A DNA stretch of 64,000 bases, taken from positions 744,001 through 808,000 of the forward strand of contig NZ_BAABGX010000002.1 in assembly GCF_039541795.1 (NCBI RefSeq). The letters are read 5' to 3'. This stretch comes from Nibribacter koreensis (lineage in GTDB: Bacteria > Bacteroidota > Bacteroidia > Cytophagales > Hymenobacteraceae). The notes below the pieces were generated by a model. That model saw only the letters and a program-made list of their open reading frames with translations. It was not told the DNA's origin and made no database searches. A program made the translations under genes and the position numbers. Below, in pieces: positions 52,478-60,915 of the stretch; positions within the stretch are counted from its first letter, which is position 1; each line of letters opens with the position of its first letter.

Positions 52478-54718
52478 TTACTTGGTCACCGCCAGTTTTA
52501 ACGTAGCAGTTGCCCCAGAGGCCGCCGTTACCCTAACCACGTACAAGCCGGCCGGTAGATGCGCTGTTTTAATCTGCTGGGCTTGGTGCGCATTGACAAT
52601 TCCTTGCCCTACTTTGGCTCCGGCAACGCTGTATACGGTATACCTAATGGCTTTAGAAGAGTGCAAGGTAGTAAAGCCCATGGCTGGATTAGGATACAAT
52701 TGTATGCCGGCCAGCACCTTTTCTGCGTCGTCTTTTATACCTAAAGGCACTGGCACAGGTGTAAAATGCCTGATACCACCGGCGTGGGTGCCCAGTAACA
52801 ATTCATGGGTTTTATACCGGCCACTATACAGATCACCTGAGGCCGCTGTTACGTTGCTTCCCAAGTTCAACTGAGCACCTGTCTGGCCTTCTGCCTCCAT
52901 TAAACTCTCTTCTACCGGAAAAGTGCCTGCCAGATAATCAAGAAAGGAAGGATAAAGCCGTAACACCCCGCTGTCATCTGAGGTCAAAAGGTCTGGCATT
53001 CTATCGTGGTTCAAGTCTGCCACCAGCACCTGTAGGCGCTTGCGCTCTACGTTGGCCGCAATACCGCCCAGACTCTCACTAATCAGGCCCCAAACCGGAT
53101 GAAGGTTGGTGCCCGTGTTTCGGTAATAATGGAGCGCGCCAGAAGCCCTACCCACTAACAAATCCAGCACATCGTCTTGGTCTACGTCTGCGTAATACGG
53201 AACGTCTCCTTTAAAGAACAACACTCCCGTCACGGGCACGGCTTTGTTTAAGTAAAACTGCGCGTCTTGCTCATAAGAGGCCTCGTTTATGAGGTACTTT
53301 AATTCCACTACAGACGTGGCCGGGTTGAAGGCACTGTACAACAGGTCCAATTGTCCGTCTTGGTTGAGGTCTAGTAGCTGGGCTTTCAGGGATTGTAGTT
53401 CTTGCGCGGCCAACCCCAGGTAATTTTCCTCTTCTAGCCTGAAGCTGGCTTCTGAGGTGGAACCCGTGTTTCTGTACAGCATGAAAGAAGCGGCATATTT
53501 TCCATCTTTCAGGAGAGCGGTGTTCCCGATGAGCAAGTCCACATCTCCGTCCCCGTCCAAATCTCCTAATACCGGTGACGCGCCTTCGCCTACGTCCACC
53601 ATCTGGTCCTGCAGAAACGGTTGCTTGGCGCTTTGGAACCTGGGATGCTTGCCTGACCCTGTATTGGCGTACACCCACACCGAGTTTTTAAGATCCACGT
53701 TGCGGTGGGCGTTGTTGGTCATGTTAGGCGCTACCACTAAATCTGGCAGTCCGTCAAAGGTGACGTCCAAATAATACGCCGCCGGAAAAACGCTAAATTG
53801 GTTGCCGGTAATGTCTGGCGGCAGGTTGCGCTCTGCGCTGGTGATTTTAGGACTCTGTACCGTCCCAGTGTTTAGAAGGCTTACCAGGTCTGGGCAGTCG
53901 TCATGGCCCGCCAGCAAATCTAGCACGTCATCTGCGTTCAGGTCTAGGGCCAGCACACTAGACCCACCCACGTGGTTGATAGATGGACAAGCCTCCCCGT
54001 TGAATCTGTAGGTATTGCAGGGACCACCTACGCAGCGTGTTACCCGTCCCCATTGTGATGAGGTCTTGGTGAATTTCATTTGCGCGCACGGCAGGTTTTC
54101 CTCTACCTGTAGGTTCTGGAAATACTCCAGTTTGGTACCTCCAGACCATTCCCACATCAGAATGTCCAGGTCGCCGTCATCGTCCATGTCCTGAATGGCC
54201 GGCAGGTCTTCTGAGCCTACGGTCAGGTTCACCGTACCGTCATAGGTCAGCAAGGGATGCGTGAGGTTGAAACTAGGAGCCGTAGAAGTAGGAATGGTGG
54301 TGTTGGTATAAACCCTGATGCCTTGGCTGGTAGCTGTAAACAAGTCTGGGGCACCGTCACAGTTAAAATCTCTGAGCAGCGCAAAGAACTTAAGGTCTAC
54401 GGGGAAAGCCGCCACGTACTGCGGCGCGAACTGGTATTCCCACTGGCCGTTGGCTTGCACAGCCAAGAAAGTGGACACTTTCTGCGAGCTACGGTCAAAA
54501 ACAAACAAATCCTCCTGCCCGTCTTGGTTTAAGTCAATGGCTGAGAACTGCGGACTGTTAAAGCCTCCGGCCCAGGGCAGGCGAATGCCCTGGGCGTTGC
54601 TTTCTACCCTTGGCCCGGCAGTTTCCTGCAACCTTGCTTTGGATTGCGTCCAGCCGTTTTGCCCGCCTAGAGACAAACAAATTACCAAAAAGCCTAGTAC
54701 CTTTAACCCTAGATTCAT
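52478..54718 (-). CDS. Secreted T9SS protein with FG-GAP/VCBS repeats
   Basis: The 746-aa protein has a signal peptide (MNLGLKVLGFLVICLSLGGQNGW). FG-GAP/VCBS-type repeats with calcium-binding acidic loops (DLNQDGQEDLFVFD, DLDGDGDVDLLIGN, DVDQDDVLDLLVGR) occur from about residue 55 to 640, indicating a beta-propeller. The last about 75 residues form a type-A T9SS sorting domain (GIQLYPNPAMGFTTL, LPAGLYVVRV). An extracellular, probably carbohydrate- or matrix-binding protein is inferred. Its 5' end is only 37 bp from the divergent murF start, and its stop adjoins the 132-aa gene. Confidence 0.92.
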   Translation of the reverse strand: MNLGLKVLGFLVICLSLGGQNGWTQSKARLQETAGPRVESNAQGIRLPWAGGFNSPQFSAIDLNQDGQEDLFVFDRSSQKVSTFLAVQANGQWEYQFAPQYVAAFPVDLKFFALLRDFNCDGAPDLFTATSQGIRVYTNTTIPTSTAPSFNLTHPLLTYDGTVNLTVGSEDLPAIQDMDDDGDLDILMWEWSGGTKLEYFQNLQVEENLPCAQMKFTKTSSQWGRVTRCVGGPCNTYRFNGEACPSINHVGGSSVLALDLNADDVLDLLAGHDDCPDLVSLLNTGTVQSPKITSAERNLPPDITGNQFSVFPAAYYLDVTFDGLPDLVVAPNMTNNAHRNVDLKNSVWVYANTGSGKHPRFQSAKQPFLQDQMVDVGEGASPVLGDLDGDGDVDLLIGNTALLKDGKYAASFMLYRNTGSTSEASFRLEEENYLGLAAQELQSLKAQLLDLNQDGQLDLLYSAFNPATSVVELKYLINEASYEQDAQFYLNKAVPVTGVLFFKGDVPYYADVDQDDVLDLLVGRASGALHYYRNTGTNLHPVWGLISESLGGIAANVERKRLQVLVADLNHDRMPDLLTSDDSGVLRLYPSFLDYLAGTFPVEESLMEAEGQTGAQLNLGSNVTAASGDLYSGRYKTHELLLGTHAGGIRHFTPVPVPLGIKDDAEKVLAGIQLYPNPAMGFTTLHSSKAIRYTVYSVAGAKVGQGIVNAHQAQQIKTAHLPAGLYVVRVTAASGATATLKLAVTK

Positions 54719-54755
54719 TGTGATTCATCCTGATTTGATTAAAGCTACAGAAAAT

Positions 54756-56042
54756 ATGGCGGAGCTAGTAGAAACCCTTTATCAAAAATACCTGGAGTGC
54801 CGGAAAGTGAGCACAGACTCGCGCGCCGAGCAAGACAACACGCTCTTTTTTGCCCTGGACGGTCCCAACTTCAAAGGCAGCGTCTTCGCAGAGCCTGCCC
54901 TGGCCAAAGGCGCCCGCTATGCCGTGGTACAAGATCCAGCCGTCACTGGTCCTAACATCATACAGGTGCCAGACACCTTAGCTGCATTACAGGCCTTGGC
55001 TTTGCATCATCGTCAGCAGTTGTCTATTCCATTCATTGGCATTACGGGTTCTAACGGTAAAACCACTACCAAGGAGCTCATCAACGCGGTGCTCAGCCAG
55101 AAATTCAACGTCCTCTGCACCAAAGGCAATCTCAACAACCACATTGGGGTACCCTTGACGGTGTTGAGCATACAACCAGACCATGAGCTGGCCATCATTG
55201 AGATGGGCGCTAACAAACCCGGCGACATTGCTGAGCTCTGCTCTTACGCCCTACCCACGCATGGCATCATCACCAACATTGGCAAGGCGCATTTAGAGGG
55301 TTTTGGCAGTCTGGAGGGCGTGGCCCGCACTAAAAGTGAATTGTATGTGCATCTAGACAATGTGAGTGGTACTGTGTTTGTGAATACCGCCAACGAGCAC
55401 CTCATGCGCATGAGCCGCCGCATTGAGAAGAAAGTCACCTATTATGGCCCACAAGATGATTATTCTGCTGAGTTGCTGCAAGCCGCTCCGCAAGTCATTT
55501 ATCGCGCCGCCAACGGAGAGACTGTGCATACGCATTTGATGGGTTCCTACAACTTTGAGAACATGGCCGCGGCCGCCTGCATTGGTCAATATTTTGGCGT
55601 GCCGCATGCGCAGATTAACGCCGCCATTGCCGGGTATGAGCCCACCAACAACCGCTCTCAGATTGTGCGCAAAGACACCAACACCATACTATTGGATGCC
55701 TACAACGCCAACCCCAGCTCCATGGCCTTGTCTGTGTCTAACTTCGCGCAGATGGAAGGCGACCAAAAAGTAGTCATCTTAGGAGACATGCGCGAACTGG
55801 GTCAGGAAAGCGAAGCCGAGCATAGATTACTAGGCGAGCAGTTAGCCCAGCAGAATTTTACGCAGGTCTTCCTCTGCGGCCATGAGATGCGCTACGCCGC
55901 CGAGGTCAACCCCGACTTCCGGTACTTCGCAGAGAAAAGCGCCCTGGAAATCTGGCTCAATGACCACCCAGTTAGAAACAGCCATGTATTGATTAAAGGC
56001 TCTCGTGGAATAGGCCTAGAGACGGTAGTGGATTTGCTGTAA
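54756..56042 (+). CDS. murF: UDP-N-acetylmuramoyl-tripeptide--D-alanyl-D-alanine ligase MurF
   Basis: The enzyme adds D-Ala-D-Ala in the last cytoplasmic step of peptidoglycan precursor synthesis. The start MAELVETLYQKYLECRKVSTDSR (ATG 54756) gives 428 aa; the ORF remains open 438 bp upstream, but that part is antisense to the T9SS gene and is rejected. The substrate loop S-T-D-S-R, the ATP loop GITGSNGKTTTKE (about 95-107), EMGANKPGDI, TNIGKAHLEGF and LLDAYNANPSSM are all present. It is monocistronic and followed by P38 copy 20. Confidence 0.95.
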   Translation: MAELVETLYQKYLECRKVSTDSRAEQDNTLFFALDGPNFKGSVFAEPALAKGARYAVVQDPAVTGPNIIQVPDTLAALQALALHHRQQLSIPFIGITGSNGKTTTKELINAVLSQKFNVLCTKGNLNNHIGVPLTVLSIQPDHELAIIEMGANKPGDIAELCSYALPTHGIITNIGKAHLEGFGSLEGVARTKSELYVHLDNVSGTVFVNTANEHLMRMSRRIEKKVTYYGPQDDYSAELLQAAPQVIYRAANGETVHTHLMGSYNFENMAAAACIGQYFGVPHAQINAAIAGYEPTNNRSQIVRKDTNTILLDAYNANPSSMALSVSNFAQMEGDQKVVILGDMRELGQESEAEHRLLGEQLAQQNFTQVFLCGHEMRYAAEVNPDFRYFAEKSALEIWLNDHPVRNSHVLIKGSRGIGLETVVDLL

Positions 56043-56044
56043 GT

Positions 56045-56082
56045 CGTTTTTGGCCTTTTTTCTGGGAAACAGGCCAAAAACG
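56045..56082. repeat. P38 palindrome, copy 20 (convergent spacer)
   Basis: A 38-nt copy with loop CTGG and near-perfect arms (CGTTTTTGGCCTT on the left), starting 3 nt after the murF stop. Confidence 0.94.
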
Positions 56083-56090
56083 GGCATTGC

Positions 56091-56145
56091 GTATACAAAG
56101 AAGGAGGCCTTTGCTACGATAGCAAAGGCCTCCTTCTTTGTATGC
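56091..56145. terminator. Bidirectional terminator
   Basis: A perfect 23-bp core stem (TACAAAGAAGGAGGCCTTTGCT plus one pair) with ACGAT loop and a further two outer pairs; A-rich on the 5' side, T-rich on the 3' side. It serves murF and rfbC. Confidence 0.9.
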
Positions 56146-56155
56146 ATCTATTTTC

Positions 56156-56698
56156 TTAGAAAGGAGATTCTAACTCCGCTAGCGTCGGTAAGATCTCGTC
56201 CTTTTCAGACACCAATGGGTTCTCTATTCCCCACTCAATCCCCAAGGCAGGATCATTCCAAAGCAGACCGCCCTCAGACTCTTTATTGTAGTAATTACTG
56301 CACTTGTACTGGAAAACGGTACCCTCCTCCAAAGCTACAAATCCGTGGGCAAACCCGATAGGAACAAAGAACAGGTTATGTTTTTCAGTGTCAAGCAAAC
56401 ACGTTGCATATTGCCCATAAGTGGCAGAGTCTTTACGCAAGTCCACCACTACGTCTAATGCTCTCCCCACTACCACACTCACTAACTTTGCTTGAGCATA
56501 CGGGGGCTTTTGAAAGTGCAGACCTCGCAAAACACCTTTCTTAGAGATGGATTTATTGTCCTGCACAAACGTCTCAGTGATACCTGCTTCTGCAAACAAT
56601 CTGGCGCTAAAAGTTTCCAAGAATGCTCCTCTCTCATCTGCGAATACGCGCGGCGTGATTTCTACTACCCCTTCTATAGGGAATTTCTTTATTTCCAT
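56156..56698 (-). CDS. rfbC: dTDP-4-dehydrorhamnose 3,5-epimerase
   Basis: The enzyme epimerises dTDP-4-dehydro-6-deoxyglucose on the way to dTDP-rhamnose. The 180-aa cupin has the family order: FPIEGVVEITPRVFADERG, the active-site histidine in VLRGLHFQ, VVVGRALDVVVDLRKDS, and FVPIGFAHGFVALEEG with the second histidine, then YKCSNYYNKESEGGLLWNDPALGI. The other rhamnose genes (rfbA, B, D) are not nearby. The glycosyltransferase 126 bp upstream on the same strand supports a role in surface polysaccharide, but the link is contextual. Confidence 0.94.
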   Translation of the reverse strand: MEIKKFPIEGVVEITPRVFADERGAFLETFSARLFAEAGITETFVQDNKSISKKGVLRGLHFQKPPYAQAKLVSVVVGRALDVVVDLRKDSATYGQYATCLLDTEKHNLFFVPIGFAHGFVALEEGTVFQYKCSNYYNKESEGGLLWNDPALGIEWGIENPLVSEKDEILPTLAELESPF

Positions 56699-56824
56699 CT
56701 TGTTTTTGTGAGTGAATGAGAGATTGAATGATTTTGAGAATTGGCTTGAGGTGAAGACGTATTATTTTGAAATTCAGCCACCTATCCCATTTAACTATTT
56801 TCAAATCTTCACATCTCCTAATTT

Positions 56825-57940
56825 TCAAATCCTTTTCCCAGCGGCGCCTTCTATGGCTGCAAAATAACGATCTATCACGTATTTCTCATCAAATTTTTCC
56901 TCGGCTAGCTGGCGGCTGTTCTGGCCCATGGTCTGCAAGGCCGTGTCTGGCAGGGAGAGTACTTGTTGCATCTTCTCGGCGAGGTCTGCGCCGTTTCGAA
57001 CTTCGCAGAGGTAGCCATTGTAGCCGTCTACTACCGTTTCTTTACAGCCGGGCACGTTGGTGGTGACAATGGGTTTGCCCAAGGCGGCGGCTTCTAAGAG
57101 AGTGCGCGGTGTGCCTTCGCGGTAAGAGGGCAGCACGATGCAGTCTGCGTTGCGCATGACACCGGCCACGTCATCTGAGGTGCCCAGGTATTCCAGCCAG
57201 CCCTCTTGTGCCCACTGCTCTACCAAGGTACGCTTAATACCAATGTTGCCTTCCTCGTCAATGCCGCCCAACAGTTGAATGCGCACCTCTGGGAATTTGG
57301 CTTTCAGGATCTTGCTGGCTTCTACGTATTCTACCAGGCCTTTCTCATACAACGCACGGGACACCATTAAAAAAGTAAACGGCTCATGGCGCTGGAACGG
57401 CGCGGGCTGGAAACGCTGGGTGTCAATGCCCGAGCCGGGCAGGACTTCGGTGATGGACTCGCGCACCAGCTTGCGCTCTAGGAAAAGGGCCTTGTCATCG
57501 TTGTTCTGGAAGAATACCTTGGCCGGGAACCGGAACGAGAACTTATACAGCGCCATGGCTACTTTTGACACCAGGTTCTGCACAATGAAGACCGTCCCTA
57601 AACCCGACACGTTGTTAATGGTAGGAATACCGGCCAGCTTGGCGGCAATGCTCCCGTAGATGTTGGGCTTGATGGTGTACTGCAGAATCACATCGGGCTT
57701 TACTTGTTTATAGGCCTTCAGGAAGTTCTGGATCAGGAGCAAGTCTTTGAGCGGATTGGTGCCTTTGCTTTCCATAGGCAGGTGCAGGAACTGGCATCCT
57801 TCGGTTACCAGCTTAGCGGAGTAAGCGTCTTCTGGAGCAATGGCCACCACCTCATGACCGGCGGCCAACAAAGCCTTGACTAGGCTCAGCCTAAAATTAT
57901 AGATGTTCCAGGATTTATTGATGACAATGGCAATGCGCAT
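56825..57940 (-). CDS. Glycosyltransferase family 4
   Basis: The protein transfers a sugar from a nucleotide donor, most likely for exopolysaccharide or O-antigen. The 371-aa protein has a GT-B fold: an N-terminal acceptor domain (MRIAIVINKSWNIYNFRLSLVKAL, about 1-170) and a C-terminal donor domain. In the donor domain GSGIDTQRF, the RALYEKGLVEYVEA segment, GTSDDVAGVMRNADCIVLPSYREGTPRTLLEAAALGKPIV (the conserved E-x7-E donor-binding motif) and TTNVPGCKE are seen. No membrane segment is predicted. It precedes rfbC on the same strand with 126 bp between. Confidence 0.92.
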   Translation of the reverse strand: MRIAIVINKSWNIYNFRLSLVKALLAAGHEVVAIAPEDAYSAKLVTEGCQFLHLPMESKGTNPLKDLLLIQNFLKAYKQVKPDVILQYTIKPNIYGSIAAKLAGIPTINNVSGLGTVFIVQNLVSKVAMALYKFSFRFPAKVFFQNNDDKALFLERKLVRESITEVLPGSGIDTQRFQPAPFQRHEPFTFLMVSRALYEKGLVEYVEASKILKAKFPEVRIQLLGGIDEEGNIGIKRTLVEQWAQEGWLEYLGTSDDVAGVMRNADCIVLPSYREGTPRTLLEAAALGKPIVTTNVPGCKETVVDGYNGYLCEVRNGADLAEKMQQVLSLPDTALQTMGQNSRQLAEEKFDEKYVIDRYFAAIEGAAGKRI

Positions 57941-58081
57941 AGACTAGAATAAAGGGCAAAGATACAAGGGTTTTAACAGAACCTGTCCCTATACGTAATT
58001 CTGCGGCTGGGTATGGATACTTCATGGGTATTGTGCTTACTTTGTGCCAAATCCATTGCGTTTACGTCCAAATAAGACCTC

Positions 58082-58786
58082 ATGCCTATTACCGCTTTCT
58101 TGCACACGCACGTTTTAGTAGTCATCCTGTTTTTGCTGTTGTTCCTGACAAAGGCCGTTTTGTTGTTCTTGGGTAAGCATGACACACTCAACAAGGTGCG
58201 CTCGTCTACCAAGGTGCTGGACATGGTCTTTGGGACGTTGATCTTAGTCACGGGCGGCTATCTTACGCTAAAATACAATGGGCCTCTGCCCACTTGGCTG
58301 CTGGTAAAAATATTGCTGGTTTTGGCGGCCATTCCTATTTCTATTGTAGGCATTAAGCGTCACAGCAAAGCCTTGACCTTTTTGGGCATTCTTATTTTCC
58401 TGTACGTGTATGGCGTAGCCGAAACCAAAAGCATGAGAATGTCCCCGGCCCAAGAAGAACAGGTAGCTACTAGGGAGAATCAACAGGAAGAAGTGCAACC
58501 CCAGGCGCCCAAAGCTCCTGTCAACCCCATTCTTTTGCAGTTAGAAGGCACTCATTTACAAAACACCAAGGCCATTTACACCCAGCTCTGCGCCACCTGC
58601 CACGGCCAGGACGGACAGAAAGGCATGAGCGGGGCATCTAATTTACAGCAAAGTACGTTGAGCGTAGAAGACCGAAAGGCCGTCATTGCCAACGGTAGAG
58701 GCCTCATGCCCGGCTATGGATCGCAGTTGAGCGAACAAGAACAAGAGGCATTAGCCCAATACACCACCATGCTAAATAATGATTAA
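58082..58786 (+). CDS. SirB2-like membrane domain fused to a c-type cytochrome
   Basis: The 234-aa protein has four hydrophobic helices (about 6-28, 45-65, 72-92, 98-115) resembling the SirB2/invasion-expression membrane family. A Glu/Gln/Pro-rich linker (about 116-150) and a small cytochrome c domain follow. In that domain the heme motif is CATCH (Cys170, Cys173, His174), and Met in GLMPGYG is the likely sixth ligand. The heme domain must face the periplasm. The fusion suggests electron transfer coupled to a membrane anchor; its partners are not encoded nearby. Confidence 0.85.
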   Translation: MPITAFLHTHVLVVILFLLLFLTKAVLLFLGKHDTLNKVRSSTKVLDMVFGTLILVTGGYLTLKYNGPLPTWLLVKILLVLAAIPISIVGIKRHSKALTFLGILIFLYVYGVAETKSMRMSPAQEEQVATRENQQEEVQPQAPKAPVNPILLQLEGTHLQNTKAIYTQLCATCHGQDGQKGMSGASNLQQSTLSVEDRKAVIANGRGLMPGYGSQLSEQEQEALAQYTTMLNND

Positions 58787-58899
58787 TGAATAGTGATTAA
58801 TATAGAGTTTGAGACTCCTCGTTTTTTGCCTATTTTCTGGAAAACAAGCCAAAAACGACTACTCCTTAGCCTAATAATCACCATTTATTAATCATTATT
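58776..58899. repeat. Inverted AT-rich repeats flanking a P38 copy
   Basis: About 28 nt around AATAATGATTAAT (58776-58805) recurs in inverted orientation at 58870-58899, with P38 copy 21 between. The left arm overlaps the stop codon of the cytochrome gene. Confidence 0.65.
58820..58857. repeat. P38 palindrome, copy 21 (tandem spacer)
   Basis: A 38-nt copy with loop CTGG; left arm CGTTTTTTGCCTA, right arm CAAGCCAAAAACG. Confidence 0.94.
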
Positions 58900-58924
58900 C
58901 ACTGGTCATTAATCATTACTATAG

Positions 58925-60133
58925 ATGAAGAATACAAAACTCCACGTAACCGCCAAAGAACAAGAAACGGCAGTGTTGGTATCGGTGCCGGAATGGCGCC
59001 AGACAGATGAGAAGACGAAGGAGTACCTGGACGAACTGGCCTTCTTAACAGAGACCGTGGGCGCCAAAACCCTCAAACGCTTCATCCAGAAACTAGACAA
59101 GCCCGACATGCGCACCTATGTGGGCAAAGGCAAGTTGGAGGAGATTGTGGCGTTTGTGAAAGAGCACAAGGTAGACATGGTCATCTTTGATGATGAGCTC
59201 TCCCCGTCGCAGGTGCGCAACCTGGAGCGTGAGCTGGAGGTGAAAATCATTGACCGCAGCTTGCTCATCCTGGACATTTTTGCGCTACGGGCGCAGACCG
59301 CCACGGCGCGCGCGCAGGTAGAACTGGCCCAGTACCGCTACATGCTGCCAAGACTGACCAACATGTGGACCCACTTGAGCCGTCAGAAAGGCGGCGGCGT
59401 GGCCATGCGCGGACCAGGTGAAACGGAGATTGAAACGGATAGACGGATTGTGCGCGAGAAGATAGCCTTGCTAAAAGAGAAGCTGGAGAAGTTTGACAAG
59501 CAGAACTATGAGCAGCGCAAGTCCCGCACCGGCGTGGTGCGCGTGTCTTTGGTAGGGTATACCAACGTGGGCAAGTCTACCATCATGAACCTGCTCTCCA
59601 AGTCAGACGTGTTTGCCGAGAACAAACTGTTCGCCACGGTAGATGCCACGGTGAGAAAAGTGGTGATTGACAACATTCCGTTCCTGCTTTCAGACACGGT
59701 GGGGTTCATCAGAAAACTACCTACCAAACTCATTGAAAGCTTTAAGTCTACCCTGGATGAGATTAGAGAGGCAGATTTGCTTTTGCACGTGGTGGATGTA
59801 TCCCATCCGTCCTTTGAGGAGCACATCCATGTGGTCAATGAGACGCTCAAAGACATCCAGTCAGCAGACAAGCCGGTGATTCTGGTGTTCAACAAGACAG
59901 ACTTGTACCTGGAGAAGCGCGAGCAGGAGATGAAAGAGGACAACCCAGAGGCCCTGCCCGAGATCGCCGACCTTAAGTCTACCTTTATGGCCAAAGAACA
60001 CGCGCCGGCCATCTTCATCTCGGCTACCAACCGCTCCAACATTGACGAATTGCGGGAGGTCTTGACCAAGGAAGTAGCCAAGCTCCATTTTGAGCGCTAC
60101 CCTAACGCCGGCAAGCAAGCCGACGAGTATTAA
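58925..60133 (+). CDS. hflX: GTPase HflX
   Basis: This ribosome-associated GTPase splits stalled ribosomes after stress. The 402-aa protein has the HflX N-terminal domain (about 25-180) with TYVGKGKLEEIV and the conserved GGGVAMRGPGETEIETDRR segment. A G domain follows: P-loop GYTNVGKST (about 211-219), DTVGFIRKLP (G3), NKTD (G4) and ISATNRS (G5). The length and all G motifs are normal. It starts MKNTKLHVTAKEQETAVLV. P38 copy 21 precedes it and copy 22 follows. Confidence 0.96.
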   Translation: MKNTKLHVTAKEQETAVLVSVPEWRQTDEKTKEYLDELAFLTETVGAKTLKRFIQKLDKPDMRTYVGKGKLEEIVAFVKEHKVDMVIFDDELSPSQVRNLERELEVKIIDRSLLILDIFALRAQTATARAQVELAQYRYMLPRLTNMWTHLSRQKGGGVAMRGPGETEIETDRRIVREKIALLKEKLEKFDKQNYEQRKSRTGVVRVSLVGYTNVGKSTIMNLLSKSDVFAENKLFATVDATVRKVVIDNIPFLLSDTVGFIRKLPTKLIESFKSTLDEIREADLLLHVVDVSHPSFEEHIHVVNETLKDIQSADKPVILVFNKTDLYLEKREQEMKEDNPEALPEIADLKSTFMAKEHAPAIFISATNRSNIDELREVLTKEVAKLHFERYPNAGKQADEY

Positions 60134-60136
60134 TTC

Positions 60137-60174
60137 CGTTTTTGGGCTATTTCCTGAAAAACAGCCCAAAAACG
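60137..60174. repeat. P38 palindrome, copy 22 (compensated variant)
   Basis: The left arm has GGGCTA and the right arm CAGCCCAAAAACG: base pair 10:29 is swapped from C-G to G-C and stays paired. It starts 4 nt after the hflX stop. Confidence 0.94.
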
Positions 60175-60210
60175 TTGCTCCTTTTGTTCTGGAGGACATC
60201 ATCCACAGCA

Positions 60211-60237
60211 GCGGGCTCTCTTTTAAAGGGAGCCCGC
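60211..60237 (+). terminator. GC-rich hairpin
   Basis: GCGGGCTC pairs with GAGCCCGC; the following T run is weak (GTGGTTTTAG). Possible hflX terminator. Confidence 0.5.
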
Positions 60238-60317
60238 CGTGGTTTTAGAGCAATCCTTAAAAGTCTGGACACAGGTTTGTAGAGACAACTATTTAGGGGC
60301 GCAATCAGTAAAGAGAG

Positions 60318-60365
60318 AAGCCACAGAGACTCCGCCAGGTGGGTGGTTCTTCTTGTGGCTTTTTC
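60318..60365 (+). terminator. Terminator-like hairpin just upstream of sixA
   Basis: AAGCCACA pairs with TGTGGCTT, followed by a T run; only about 15 nt separate it from the sixA ATG. It may terminate hflX or act as an attenuator for sixA-ppk. Confidence 0.55.
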
Positions 60366-60380
60366 TTTAGTGAAACCCGC

Positions 60381-60878
60381 ATGAAAACTCTATACCTCTT
60401 ACGCCACGCCAAATCAAGCTGGAAGTTTGAAGACCTCAGCGACCATGATCGTCCCTTGGCCAAGCGCGGCCGTACAGATGCTCCCCTCATTGGGCAGGAG
60501 CTTAGTGAGCGCAAGGTAAACCTAGACTTAATGGTTTCTAGTTCTGCGGTGCGCGCCCTTTCTACGGCTACCTTGGTGGCCAAAGAACTGGACTATGATC
60601 CTGAGAAGATTGGGGTGCAGGAAGAATTGTACCGCATAGACGCCAGCTCGCTGCTTCATTTTGCGCAAGGCATGCCAGATGAGTATGAGCAAGTGATGCT
60701 GGTGGGCCACAACCCCACCTTCACAGAGCTGGTCAACATGCTGGTGCCAGACAAGAGCATCGCCAACTTACCTACCGCCGGGGTGGTGGGCATCAGTTTT
60801 GACTGCAATCACTGGGGGCAGATCTCCTCAGACAACGCCAAGCTGCTGTTCATGGACATCCCTAAAAATTATCGCTAA
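60381..60878 (+). CDS. SixA-like histidine phosphatase
   Basis: The protein is a phosphohistidine phosphatase of the branch-2 phosphoglycerate-mutase fold. The start MKTLYLLRHAKSSW (ATG 60381) gives 165 aa, with the nucleophile His9 in LLRHAKS, Arg in KRGRTDAP, the second histidine in LVGHNPTFTEL (about residue 110) and a closing segment near TAGVVG. It starts 37 bp upstream of ppk on the same strand; small histidine phosphatases next to polyphosphate kinases occur in many bacteria, implying a role in phosphate metabolism. The target is not proven. Confidence 0.92.
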   Translation: MKTLYLLRHAKSSWKFEDLSDHDRPLAKRGRTDAPLIGQELSERKVNLDLMVSSSAVRALSTATLVAKELDYDPEKIGVQEELYRIDASSLLHFAQGMPDEYEQVMLVGHNPTFTELVNMLVPDKSIANLPTAGVVGISFDCNHWGQISSDNAKLLFMDIPKNYR

Positions 60879-60915
60879 TGCGGGCCTGCGGTGCCCCGCG
60901 CAATCTAAGACTTGA

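Noticed and set aside
54318..54755. In-frame N-terminal extension of MurF
   Set aside because: It is antisense to the T9SS VCBS gene and lacks MurF-like sequence; the typical MurF start is at 54756.
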